A DNA stretch of 60,978 bases, from positions 1 through 60,978 of the forward strand of contig JAEDLZ010000002.1 of the NCBI GenBank assembly GCA_016303265.1, read 5' to 3'. The DNA is from Clostridiales bacterium (GTDB lineage: Bacteria > Bacillota > Clostridia > Monoglobales > Monoglobaceae). The position numbers were made by a program, and so were the translations under genes. The notes under the pieces were generated by a model that did no database searches, was not told where the DNA came from, and saw nothing but the letters and a program-made list of their open reading frames with translations. Positions 44,444-52,837 of this stretch are shown piece after piece (within the stretch, counting starts at the first letter, position 1; each line of letters starts with the position of its first letter).

Positions 44444-45631
44444 CTATTGCTGTAAAGCATTCCTTAAAATTTCAGCTTTATCGGTTTCCTCCCACGGGAG
44501 CTTGACATCCTCTCTGCCAAAATGTCCGTATGCCGCTGTTTGCTTATATATCGGGCGTCTTAAATTCAGCATCTTTATGATTCCGTCAGGGCTTAAGTCG
44601 AAATTTCCCCTCACCGCATCAAGGATTTTTTCCTCGGACACTGTTCCTGTGCCAAATGTATCTATTCTAAGCGATACGGGCTGTGCCACTCCGATTGCAT
44701 ATGCCAACTGAACCTCGCAGGATTTTGCAAGTCCTGCCGCAACTATATTTTTCGCCACATATCTTGCCGCATAGGCTGCACTTCTGTCAACCTTCGTCGG
44801 GTCCTTGCCCGAAAAAGCTCCGCCGCCGTGACGGGCATATCCGCCATAGGTATCTACTATAATCTTTCTCCCTGTGTGCCCCGAATCGCCCTGGGGACCA
44901 CCTATAACAAATCTTCCTGTGGGATTTATATATATTTTTGTGTTTTCATCCATCAATCCTTCCGGGATTGTAGGAATTATCACATTTTCCGTTATTTCTT
45001 TTCTGAGCAGCTCTATCGCTACGCTTTCGTCATGCTGGCTGGATACGACAACAGTATCAATTCTGTTTACGCTTCCGTCTTCATTATATTCTACCGTTAC
45101 CTGCGTCTTTCCGTCGGGTCTGAGGTAGGGAAGAAGTCCGCTTTTCCTTACATCGGTAAGCCTTTTTGCCATTTTATGCGCAAGGTAAATTGCCATAGGC
45201 ATATATACCGGTGTTTCGTCACAGGCAAAGCCGAACATCATGCCTTGGTCGCCTGCTCCCAAGCCTTCTCCCTTTTTTGCGTCCTCCTTGTACTCATACG
45301 CCTTATCGACCCCCATTGCTATATCTCCGGACTGCTCGTCTATTGCCGTTATTACCGCACAGGTGTCGCAGTCAAAGCCGTATTTTGCTCTGTCATATCC
45401 TATTTCTCGGATTGCGTCCCTTGCAATTTTCTTGATGTCCACATAGGATGTTGTACTTATTTCACCCACAACCATTACAAGTCCGGTTGTTACCGTGACC
45501 TCGCAGGCAACTCTTGCATTGGGGTCTTTTTCATAAATTGCATCCAAAATCGCATCAGAAATTATATCCGATATTTTATCCGGATGTCCTTCTGTTACGG
45601 ATTCGGATGTAAACAGTTTTCTGTATTCCAT
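44444..45631 (-). CDS. metK: S-adenosylmethionine synthetase MetK
   Basis: 395 residues: [15 protein letters not shown] at the N-terminus, [10 protein letters not shown], and the [19 protein letters not shown] signature. Makes SAM from methionine and ATP. The frame is open to 45649; ATG at 45631 has GGAAAG upstream and gives the family N-terminus. It sits 14 bp after tmk, so there is no room for a SAM riboswitch. Confidence 0.98.
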   Translation of the reverse strand: MEYRKLFTSESVTEGHPDKISDIISDAILDAIYEKDPNARVACEVTVTTGLVMVVGEISTTSYVDIKKIARDAIREIGYDRAKYGFDCDTCAVITAIDEQSGDIAMGVDKAYEYKEDAKKGEGLGAGDQGMMFGFACDETPVYMPMAIYLAHKMAKRLTDVRKSGLLPYLRPDGKTQVTVEYNEDGSVNRIDTVVVSSQHDESVAIELLRKEITENVIIPTIPEGLMDENTKIYINPTGRFVIGGPQGDSGHTGRKIIVDTYGGYARHGGGAFSGKDPTKVDRSAAYAARYVAKNIVAAGLAKSCEVQLAYAIGVAQPVSLRIDTFGTGTVSEEKILDAVRGNFDLSPDGIIKMLNLRRPIYKQTAAYGHFGREDVKLPWEETDKAEILRNALQQ

Positions 45632-45645
45632 TTTTCTCTTTCCTT

Positions 45646-46263
45646 TCAACTGTGCTTAACCGTTTTTATTATATCTGCCTGAATTTCTTCAAGCCCTCTG
45701 TTTGCATCAATTATTTTTATATTTTCTCTATCCTTAAGTCTTGAAAAAACATCTAAAAAATTATTCCTTATTCCGCTCATAAGTTCAACGCTCTTTTCAT
45801 ATAGCTCGGCTCCGTTTCTTCCGGCATCTATCCGCCCCTTGCAGGTTGACGGATCTACATCGAGAAATATGCAAAGGTCCGGCGTCAATATTTCCGGGCA
45901 GCGAAGATTTATGTTCATAACCCAATCAATATCGGACGCCGTCCCCTGATACGCAAATGACGAATAATAATATCTGTCGCATATAACTGTATATCCCTCT
46001 GCAAGATATTTTTTTATGCCGTGTTCGGGATGGGTTATATGCTCAAGTCTGTCGGCAAGAAAAAGCGCACCTTGCAGGTACATATTCTTATCAAGGCTTT
46101 CCGACAAAATCCGTCTTATATATTCACCTGTTTCGTAATATGTGGGTTCTGCTGTTACATAGACCTTCTCGCCCGACTTTTCAAGGGCGCTTGCCAGCAT
46201 TTTTATCTGCGTAGTTTTACCGCTGCCGTCAAGCCCCTCCACCGCAATGAATTTATTTTTCAT
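45646..46263 (-). CDS. tmk: Thymidylate kinase
   Basis: About 205 residues: P-loop [11 protein letters not shown] (8-18), [12 protein letters not shown] with the conserved DR(Y/H), and a C-terminal lid region with [11 protein letters not shown]. Phosphorylates dTMP. Start at ATG 46263, 7 nt after GGAG. Pairing with metK is unusual but both are housekeeping. Confidence 0.93.
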   Translation of the reverse strand: MKNKFIAVEGLDGSGKTTQIKMLASALEKSGEKVYVTAEPTYYETGEYIRRILSESLDKNMYLQGALFLADRLEHITHPEHGIKKYLAEGYTVICDRYYYSSFAYQGTASDIDWVMNINLRCPEILTPDLCIFLDVDPSTCKGRIDAGRNGAELYEKSVELMSGIRNNFLDVFSRLKDRENIKIIDANRGLEEIQADIIKTVKHS

Positions 46264-46298
46264 ATTTTTATCTCCAATGCTCTTTTTCGACAACATAT

Positions 46299-46327
46299 AT
46301 TATACATAATTTATTATGAAATTGCAA
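46299..46327 (-). promoter_or_regulatory. Promoter of tmk-metK
   Basis: TTGCAA (46327-46322), 17 bp, TATAAT (46304-46299) on the minus strand. Confidence 0.75.
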
Positions 46328-46345
46328 GGGATTTTCAAATTTCTA

Positions 46346-46374
46346 TTGATTTTATTCTTGTTTTATTATATACT
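46346..46374 (+). promoter_or_regulatory. Promoter of the 81-aa Cys-rich gene
   Basis: TTGATT (46346-46351), 17 bp, TATACT (46369-46374), divergent from the tmk promoter. Confidence 0.6.
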
Positions 46375-46409
46375 CTAATTATACGAATGATTGGAGGCAA
46401 TGGCTGGCT

Positions 46410-46655
46410 ATGAAAGAAAAACCGGCAGAACGCGGTCTTTTTAACGATGACCCTGACCTTATAAGAAAGTGTGAAACCTGTGCTTTTGCAATAAAGCTTG
46501 ATTATTTTAGTGATTGTTTATGTTCAAAATACGGGGCTGTTGACCCGGAATATCTTTGCAAAAAATATAAAATAAACCGCTTTTTAAAGCGTCCGCCTAA
46601 AAAGCGGGAGCTTAATATATCCCGTTACAGCGCTGAGGATTTTTCCATCGAATAG
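46410..46655 (+). CDS. Small Cys-containing conserved protein (81 aa)
   Basis: Residues include CETCAFA, DCLCSK and YLCKKY: five cysteines spaced like a small metal site, with a basic C-terminal half. TTGGAGG lies 12 nt before the ATG. A hairpin (CCGAAAACAACC / GGTTGTTCGG, 46665-46699) and T-run end the gene. Unknown function, seen as a typical clostridial small protein. Confidence 0.7.
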   Translation: MKEKPAERGLFNDDPDLIRKCETCAFAIKLDYFSDCLCSKYGAVDPEYLCKKYKINRFLKRPPKKRELNISRYSAEDFSIE

Positions 46656-46702
46656 GCAAACCGAAAACAACCTGTTCAGCTTTTGCGGCGGTTGTTCGGC
46701 TA

Positions 46703-46894
46703 TTATTTTTCTTCCGAATTTTTTGGCGGAATATCCATTTCTATACCGTCAATTTTTAAAATTCTGTATTCCTCGCCGCTCTCTATACACTTGCCGCAGC
46801 TGTCGCAGATTTTATTCGGGTCCAAATCGCAGCGGTCACATTCCATACATCCTATGCAATTTCTATCATACAGTACGCATCTCTTAGCCGGCAT
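46703..46894 (-). CDS. Small eight-Cys protein downstream of the lyase-like gene (63 aa)
   Basis: Cys pattern CVLYDRNCIGCMECDRC, then CDSCGKC, eight cysteines within 36 residues, able to bind zinc or an iron-sulphur cluster. ATG at 46894 follows GGAGGGG and overlaps the preceding stop by 11 bp, so it is coupled to the lyase-like gene. No family recognised. Confidence 0.75.
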   Translation of the reverse strand: MPAKRCVLYDRNCIGCMECDRCDLDPNKICDSCGKCIESGEEYRILKIDGIEMDIPPKNSEEK

Positions 46895-48176
46895 TATTTT
46901 CCCCTCCGATAACCTTGTCTATTGCTTTCATAACCCCCATTTTCGCCGCTTCATAAACGATTCCGCCTTGCATATACACCGTATACGGCTCACATATGGG
47001 GGCGTCCGCCGAAAGCTCGATTGACGCGCCCTGAACGAATGCGCCTGCCGCCATAACCACCTTATCCTCGTATCCCGGCATATCCCACGGCTCAGGTGTT
47101 ACATGGCTGTCAATCGGCGAGCCTGCCTGAACGCCCTGACAAAATTTTACTACCTTTTCAGGGTCGCCGAGTTTTATCGCCTGAATTATGTCCGTTCTTT
47201 CCTCATTTGATGCGGGACACACATCATATCCCAACTCCTCAAACGCCGAGGCGCACAAAATTGCAGTCTTAAGGCTCTGACAAACAATATGAGGCGCCAT
47301 AAAAAGTCCCTGATACAGACTTTTGTTAAAGCCCAGGCTTGCTCCCACATGCTTTCCGAGCCCGGGCGCCGTGAAGCGATAGCTTACAAGCTCTACATAT
47401 TTTTCTTTTCCTGCTATGTAACCGCCGCTTTGGGCAAGGCTTCCTCCCGCATTTTTAATCAGCGAACCAACCGCCAAATCCGCTCCAACATCTGTGGGTT
47501 CTTGTTTTTCCACAAATTCTCCGTAGCAGTTATCAACTATACATATGGTTTCTTTGTCTATACTCTTTACCGTTTCTATTATTTTGCCGATGGTTTCAAT
47601 ATCCAGTGATTTTCTCCAGTCGTATCCCTTTGATCGTTGAATCAGGACAGCTTTGACCTTTTTATCTCTGAGCTTTGCTTTTATCCCCTCATAGTCCACC
47701 TCACCGCCGGGTAGCAGGTCTACCTGGTCATAATTCACGCCGAAATCCCGGAGAGAACCGCAGCCCTCTTCGCCCCTTATCCCTATTACCTCCTCCATTG
47801 TGTCATAGGGTTTGCCCACTACCGAAACAAGCGTATCATTCGGACGGAGCACGCCGTACAGACATAGGGAAATTGCCTGCGTACCCGAAATTATGTTATG
47901 TCTTACCATTGCGCTTTCAGCATGAAAAATATCCGCAAATACCTCGTCTAAGGTATCCCGTCCCAAATCGTCATAGCCATAGCCCGAAGTTTCACCGAAG
48001 TGCGCGTAGGAAATACGGTGTTTCTGAAAAGCTCTTAAAACCTTGAGCTGGTTATACTCCGCCGTTTCTTCCACCTTTTTGAAATATTTTTCTGCCTTCT
48101 CCTCCGCTTTTTGAATTATATCCTGTGCCTCTTTTGAAACACCAAATTCATTTTTATACAATTCGTTTATATTCAT
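46884..48176 (-). CDS. Methionine gamma-lyase-like / aluminium-resistance family PLP protein
   Basis: About 430 residues of PLP-dependent fold. The family N-terminus with FGETSGYGYDDLGRDTLD is very typical of the YnbB/aluminium-resistance group. The PLP lysine is in GSLIKNAGGSLAQSGGYIAGK, and DNCYGEF is the cofactor-ring Asp motif. The enzymatic reaction is not well established for the family. ATG at 48176 follows AGAGG. Confidence 0.9.
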   Translation of the reverse strand: MNINELYKNEFGVSKEAQDIIQKAEEKAEKYFKKVEETAEYNQLKVLRAFQKHRISYAHFGETSGYGYDDLGRDTLDEVFADIFHAESAMVRHNIISGTQAISLCLYGVLRPNDTLVSVVGKPYDTMEEVIGIRGEEGCGSLRDFGVNYDQVDLLPGGEVDYEGIKAKLRDKKVKAVLIQRSKGYDWRKSLDIETIGKIIETVKSIDKETICIVDNCYGEFVEKQEPTDVGADLAVGSLIKNAGGSLAQSGGYIAGKEKYVELVSYRFTAPGLGKHVGASLGFNKSLYQGLFMAPHIVCQSLKTAILCASAFEELGYDVCPASNEERTDIIQAIKLGDPEKVVKFCQGVQAGSPIDSHVTPEPWDMPGYEDKVVMAAGAFVQGASIELSADAPICEPYTVYMQGGIVYEAAKMGVMKAIDKVIGGENNAG

Positions 48177-48199
48177 TTCTGTACCTCTGCTTGATTTTA

Positions 48200-49126
48200 T
48201 CAATTTATTTTATCATATCTGCCGCAAAAATTCAACAAAAGCTCTGCGGCGCTCTCTATATCATCTTTCATACATCCTTCATAAGGTTTATCCTTATCCC
48301 GGACCGGCAGGCAGACACAGCCGCTCATTGCCCCGTTTCCGCAGATTTGAGGGAGCTCCGCATACAAATTCTCCTCCGTTGCCGCAAGCTGCACCTTTTT
48401 TCCCGACTCTATAAGGCATTTTCTTGCAGAAACGCTTAAAACCGTGCTTTTATCCTTTATGATAACCACAGCTCCGCCGCCGCATTTTACATTTTCATCC
48501 TCCACAGCGGAATTTACCGAAACAAAATAATCCGTATCATAACCGCCAAGCAGCGCTTTTATGCCTCTTCCCGCAAATTTTTTCTGAGCCGTAAACACAA
48601 ATGACACATTTTTATTTTCGCATTTTTCCATAACCCTAAGCACCGTTTCAATCGGCGCATAGGTTGACACTCCGTTTCCGAAAATAAATCTTCCCGTTTC
48701 TGTTTTATCGCATACAACCGTGCCAAACTCGCCCGTCGGAACCTTCTTCGCGGCGGCTTCCCTATCCGTTTCGCCTATATCGACGCTCAGGTCAAAATCC
48801 TCAATTTTTTCGGTCTTGCCGCATCTTATAACGCCTACTGTTTTATTTTGAAACTGCACCTTACTGCCTGCAAGATTTCCCGCCATTTTTGAATCCGGCA
48901 CACCAATCTTTAACATTCCGTCCTTAGTTTCGGCAGTCTTCATTATACATACCGTATCCATTCCGCACTCTATGGTAAGTTTCTTCCCTGTGCCGCCTTT
49001 TTCGCATATTAAATTTCCGAAGGCGTCCGCTCGGCACGAAAATCCCGCTCTTTCCGCCTTTTCCTTTATAAATTCAACCATTGCGGCTTCTCTGCCGCTT
49101 GGCGATAAAACCTCATATAACTCCAT
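48200..49126 (-). CDS. M42-like peptidase paralogue lacking metal ligands
   Basis: 308 residues, about 30-45 shorter than its two neighbours. The M42 fold is recognisable (SPSGREAAMVEFI, DAFGNLI), but ligand motifs are lost: AHMDEVG reads CGMDTVC, the LDDRAG aspartate region reads GNGVSTYAP, QEEVGLRG reads QKKFAGRG, and the C-terminal (I/M)HSSVE histidine is absent. So it is likely non-catalytic, perhaps a structural subunit of a mixed TET-like particle with the neighbouring peptidases. Starts 1 bp after its neighbour. Confidence 0.8.
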   Translation of the reverse strand: MELYEVLSPSGREAAMVEFIKEKAERAGFSCRADAFGNLICEKGGTGKKLTIECGMDTVCIMKTAETKDGMLKIGVPDSKMAGNLAGSKVQFQNKTVGVIRCGKTEKIEDFDLSVDIGETDREAAAKKVPTGEFGTVVCDKTETGRFIFGNGVSTYAPIETVLRVMEKCENKNVSFVFTAQKKFAGRGIKALLGGYDTDYFVSVNSAVEDENVKCGGGAVVIIKDKSTVLSVSARKCLIESGKKVQLAATEENLYAELPQICGNGAMSGCVCLPVRDKDKPYEGCMKDDIESAAELLLNFCGRYDKIN

Positions 49127-49127
49127 C

Positions 49128-50123
49128 TTACATTTCCTCCGCTTTTTCTATGAATTTATTTATAAGGCGGCGCACCGCTTCAAAGTCATTTTTATTCATA
49201 ACCGATACGCTTGAGTGAATATACCGGCAGGGTATTGATACCGACGCTGTTTTAACTCCTCCTCCGCTTATGCTGATTGCGCCTGCGTCATTTCCCCCTC
49301 TTACCGATGCCTTATACTGCCATTTTATATGGTTTTCCTTTGCCGTATCAATAAGCATATTCACAAGCTCAGGATTTGCGACGCTGCTGTATTCCATAAC
49401 GGAAATTGCCGCTCCTCCGCCGCATTTTGTTACTCTTCTTTCATTGCTCACTCCCGTTAAATCGTTGCAGGTCGTCCCTTCAACAACAATTGCAAAGTCA
49501 GGGAGTAAGCCGCGCATTGCCGATTTTGCGCCGCGGAGTCCTACCTCCTCCTGTACCGTAAAGCAACATATGAGATTAACCTTCGTTTCCTTTTTCAGTA
49601 TATCTATAAGAATTGCACAGCCCGCTCTGTCGTCAAGAGCTTTGGCTTTGACCATATTTTCTCCGAACTCACGGTATTCGCTTTTAAATGCGCAGTAATC
49701 ACCCACGGTCACATATTTTTCCGCCTCCGCCTTGTTTTTTGCGCCTATATCGATGAAAAGTTCGTCCTCTTTAAACGGTTTCTCCCTCTCCTCTTTAGCG
49801 CTCAGGTGCACCGCCTTAAAGGAAATAACCCCGTTTACTCCGTTTACGGTCACCTGCTGAGAAAGCAAAATTTTCGGGTCGATTCCTCCTACGGACTCAA
49901 AGGCGAGATAACCGCCGTCGGTGATTTTTTTTATTATAAATCCCACCTCGTCCATATGCGCAGAGAGCAGAATCGTTTTCTTTCCGACACTACCGGTTTT
50001 GCGGCAAATCATATTCCCCATCGAATCCACTGTGACGCTGCTGCAATAAGACTCAACCTGACTTCTGATTAACTCTCTGACCCTTTCCTCATTTCCCGAT
50101 ACGCCATCGGTTTCAGTTAACAT
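49128..50123 (-). CDS. M42-family metallo-aminopeptidase
   Basis: About 331 residues of the M42 (PepA/TET, FrvX) family. Ligands and catalytic residues present: SAHMDEVGF, KALDDRAGC, TVQEEVGLRGA, VVEGTT, RGGNDAG, RYIHSSVSV. Cytoplasmic self-compartmentalising aminopeptidases act after the proteasome-like proteases. The start at 50123 (MLTETDGVSG) fits the family; the frame to 50189 overlaps the previous gene. Confidence 0.95.
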   Translation of the reverse strand: MLTETDGVSGNEERVRELIRSQVESYCSSVTVDSMGNMICRKTGSVGKKTILLSAHMDEVGFIIKKITDGGYLAFESVGGIDPKILLSQQVTVNGVNGVISFKAVHLSAKEEREKPFKEDELFIDIGAKNKAEAEKYVTVGDYCAFKSEYREFGENMVKAKALDDRAGCAILIDILKKETKVNLICCFTVQEEVGLRGAKSAMRGLLPDFAIVVEGTTCNDLTGVSNERRVTKCGGGAAISVMEYSSVANPELVNMLIDTAKENHIKWQYKASVRGGNDAGAISISGGGVKTASVSIPCRYIHSSVSVMNKNDFEAVRRLINKFIEKAEEM

Positions 50124-50124
50124 T

Positions 50125-51150
50125 CTAAGCACCGAAAATTCCCTCCCTGATTGCGGATTTAATGAGCCTTCCCGTTTCTTCAATATCATTTAAATCTATG
50201 GTTTCAACCGATGTATGCATATACTTGAGCGGTATTGAAATAAGCAGGGTCTTGCAGCCGTTTTTGGCATTTTGGATTGCCCATGCGTTTGTTCCGCTGC
50301 ATCCTGAGGCAACTTCTATATCATACCTGATATTATTCTCTTTGGCGCACTCTATCAGCCGTTTCGTAAGACTGTTATCAAAATTCGGGCCTCGGCAGAT
50401 TATGGCGCCGCTTCCCGTCCGAAATACGCCTGCCTCATCCTTTGTATCAGGCGTCATGCCGTGAGTTACATCAACAACAACGGCAAAGTCCGGCTCAATT
50501 TCTGCCGCCGCCGTAAATGCACCGTGAAAACCGAGCTCCTCCTCCGAGGAAAATACGAAATAAATATCATATTGAATATTTTGAAGCTCTGCCGCATATA
50601 AAACCGCTGTCATTCCCGCACGGTTATCCATCCCGGGAGCGGAAAATTCGCCGCCTTGCAATCTTATCGGGGCATTACTCATCATTATGCTGTCGCCCAC
50701 AGCAATTTTTGTTTCCGCCATAGCCTTGCTCATACCTATATCTATAAGCATATCTTTAATCCGAGGCAGTTTTTTTCTGTCGGAATTTTCGCTTAGGTGA
50801 GGCGGAAGCGCCCCCACTATCCCGAAAACCTTTTCCCGTCCCATAATGCAAACCTCCGAGCCCGGGAGGATTCGGGGGTCAACTCCGCCAATATTGGTAA
50901 AGCGTACAAAGCCGTTTTCGTCAATTTTTGTCACCATAAGTCCTATGCGGTCGAGATGCGCCTCAAGCATAACCTTTTTCGCATTCTGCCTGCCGCATTT
51001 CTTCACGCCTATAACACTCTTAAATTTATTTATATGCACCTCATCGCAATAGGGCATAAGCAGTTCTTTTGCGCACTCTGCCGCATTTTCTTCAAAACCG
51101 CTTGCGCCGCTCTTTGATAAAAGGCGCTTTAATATCTTCTCAATTTCCAT
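50125..51150 (-). CDS. M42-family metallo-aminopeptidase
   Basis: 341 residues with a full ligand set: LEAHLDRIGLM, GMDNRAGM, SSEEELGFHGA, VVDVTHG and YMHTSVETI. First gene of the M42 trio and of the operon, with its own promoter. The variation from the next gene (HLD for HMD, FHGA for LRGA) suggests different peptide preference. Confidence 0.94.
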   Translation of the reverse strand: MEIEKILKRLLSKSGASGFEENAAECAKELLMPYCDEVHINKFKSVIGVKKCGRQNAKKVMLEAHLDRIGLMVTKIDENGFVRFTNIGGVDPRILPGSEVCIMGREKVFGIVGALPPHLSENSDRKKLPRIKDMLIDIGMSKAMAETKIAVGDSIMMSNAPIRLQGGEFSAPGMDNRAGMTAVLYAAELQNIQYDIYFVFSSEEELGFHGAFTAAAEIEPDFAVVVDVTHGMTPDTKDEAGVFRTGSGAIICRGPNFDNSLTKRLIECAKENNIRYDIEVASGCSGTNAWAIQNAKNGCKTLLISIPLKYMHTSVETIDLNDIEETGRLIKSAIREGIFGA

Positions 51151-51182
51151 ATTTTACCCGACCTTATTTTAAATTTATCCTT

Positions 51183-51211
51183 ATTATACACCATACTGCC
51201 TTTATTTTCAA
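51183..51211 (-). promoter_or_regulatory. Promoter of the M42 peptidase operon
   Basis: TTGAAA (51211-51206), 17 bp, TATAAT (51188-51183) on the minus strand. Confidence 0.7.
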
Positions 51212-51290
51212 CTTTATAAAAATTTTATTGTCTTCCCTTCCATATCTGATTCCAAAAGCATTGGCACTCATTTACCCCGCGTAAACATTA

Positions 51291-51318
51291 AAAAGGACGG
51301 ATATATGTCCGTCCTTTT
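51291..51318. terminator. Terminator after the esterase genes
   Basis: AAAAGGACGGA / TCCGTCCTTTT, 6-nt loop, U-rich on both strands, 17 bp after the esterase stop. Confidence 0.85.
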
Positions 51319-51335
51319 ATGTATACCCTTATTCC

Positions 51336-52136
51336 TTAAAATTCTATAAGTTTTAGCCAATTCAAAAGAAGGCCGCCCCACTGCTGAACATTTTTATGGA
51401 TTGGTGTATCCCCGGGGGCAAGCCCCATTCCGTGACCGCCTCTCGGGAACAGATGCATCTCAACATCAACGCCCATATCCTTAAGCCGTCTTGCGTAGTC
51501 AAGGCTGTTATAAACCGGCACAGCGCCATCCTCAAATGTATGCCATATGAATGCCTGCGGGGTTTTTTCCGTTGCGATTAAGTCAGGACTGAGTTCTTCG
51601 CACATTTTTACCTGAAGCTCGCTTCCCAAAAGATTCTGCCCTGACCCCAAATGGGCAACCTTTGCACCCAGCAGCTTTATGACAGGGTAGCATAGTATCT
51701 GCGCATTGGGGATAAAATCTTCCTTATCAATCTCATCCATCCCCTCAAATTCAATACCTTCGTAATAGGTCGAGGTCAAAGCGGCAAGATGCCCGCCTGC
51801 CGACGAGCCCATTATCGCGACCTTATTTTTATCTATGCCATATTTATCCGCAAAATGGCGGACATATCTTACACCTCGCCTTGCGTCAAGCAGCGGCAGG
51901 GGAAATCTGTGCGGTGCAACCCGATAATCAACCACAAAGGCGCACATTCCGTTCTCTGCCAGAAATTTTGCATATCCCTCGCCCTCGTGAGGCGCTCTCA
52001 TAGCATATCCGCCGCCCGGCAGTATTACTACCGCCCCCTCATAGGCTTTATTTTCCGGGATATAGGCTGTTATTTTCGGAATTTCTTTACACAGTCCGGG
52101 GGTGCTTTCCCAAAGATTATTTTCTTCTGTTATCAT
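51336..52136 (-). CDS. Alpha/beta-hydrolase esterase (BD-FAE/acetylesterase type)
   Basis: 266 residues, no signal peptide. PGGGYAMRA (oxyanion HGGG-like), nucleophile elbow GSSAGGHLA, acid in the FEDGAVPV region, and His in PRGGHGMG. Members deacetylate xylo-oligosaccharides or similar sugars. In tandem with the following hydrolase and a CE7 enzyme. Confidence 0.85.
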   Translation of the reverse strand: MITEENNLWESTPGLCKEIPKITAYIPENKAYEGAVVILPGGGYAMRAPHEGEGYAKFLAENGMCAFVVDYRVAPHRFPLPLLDARRGVRYVRHFADKYGIDKNKVAIMGSSAGGHLAALTSTYYEGIEFEGMDEIDKEDFIPNAQILCYPVIKLLGAKVAHLGSGQNLLGSELQVKMCEELSPDLIATEKTPQAFIWHTFEDGAVPVYNSLDYARRLKDMGVDVEMHLFPRGGHGMGLAPGDTPIHKNVQQWGGLLLNWLKLIEF

Positions 52137-52141
52137 ATGTA

Positions 52142-52777
52142 TTATCCTTTCCTCTGCTCTAAGAGCCAGTCGATAAGCCTCGTTTCCCTATATGCGGGCG
52201 TCCATGAATTATGGGCAACCCCATGAAATATCGTCAGCTTCGCATTGCCGCCGCAGCTGTTGACCCTATCTACCATTTCATAGGAATTTCTCGGCGGAAC
52301 CGTTCCGTCCGCATCACCGTGGAACGCCCAGACAGGAATATTCTTTAAAATAGGCGCTCTCCACGACATTCCGCCTCCGCACACGGGAGCGATTGCCGCA
52401 AATGTTTCCGGGTAGGCTACTCCCATTTCCCATGTTCCGAAGCCGCCCATACTCAGTCCCGTTATGGTTATTAAATTTTTGTCGATATTAAATTCCTCTA
52501 CCGTTTTATCAATAAGCTCTTTTACCGCAAAAATTATATTCGTCCATACTATGCCGTCCGGGCACTGAGGACATATCACGACTGCCGGAATATCCATTCC
52601 TTCCTCCAAAAGCCGGGGTATGCCGTTTGCCTTCACAGCATCAAGGTTTTCTCCTCTTCCTCCTGCTCCGTGAAGAAATACTATCAGCTTTCTTTCGCTT
52701 TCCGGCAGGTTTTTGGGAACATGAAGAAGATACCCCATTTTCCCCATATATTTACTCTCAAAATATCTTTTTTCCAT
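52142..52777 (-). CDS. Alpha/beta hydrolase, PHB-depolymerase/CE1-like
   Basis: 211 residues, cytoplasmic. HGAGGRGE oxyanion loop, nucleophile GLSMGGFGTW, Asp in HGDADGTVPP, His in GVAHNSW. Matches small esterases related to feruloyl/acetyl esterases. 5 bp from the next esterase. Confidence 0.85.
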   Translation of the reverse strand: MEKRYFESKYMGKMGYLLHVPKNLPESERKLIVFLHGAGGRGENLDAVKANGIPRLLEEGMDIPAVVICPQCPDGIVWTNIIFAVKELIDKTVEEFNIDKNLITITGLSMGGFGTWEMGVAYPETFAAIAPVCGGGMSWRAPILKNIPVWAFHGDADGTVPPRNSYEMVDRVNSCGGNAKLTIFHGVAHNSWTPAYRETRLIDWLLEQRKG

Positions 52778-52837
52778 TTTTATCCTCCGTTTTCCGTCAC
52801 AAGTTTCCTGCGCCCTTTTTACCCGGCAATGCCGTTT

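Noticed and set aside
44195..44500. glmS ribozyme or SAM riboswitch near glmS and metK
   Set aside because: Leaders are too short and lack the conserved cores; metK lies 14 bp from tmk.
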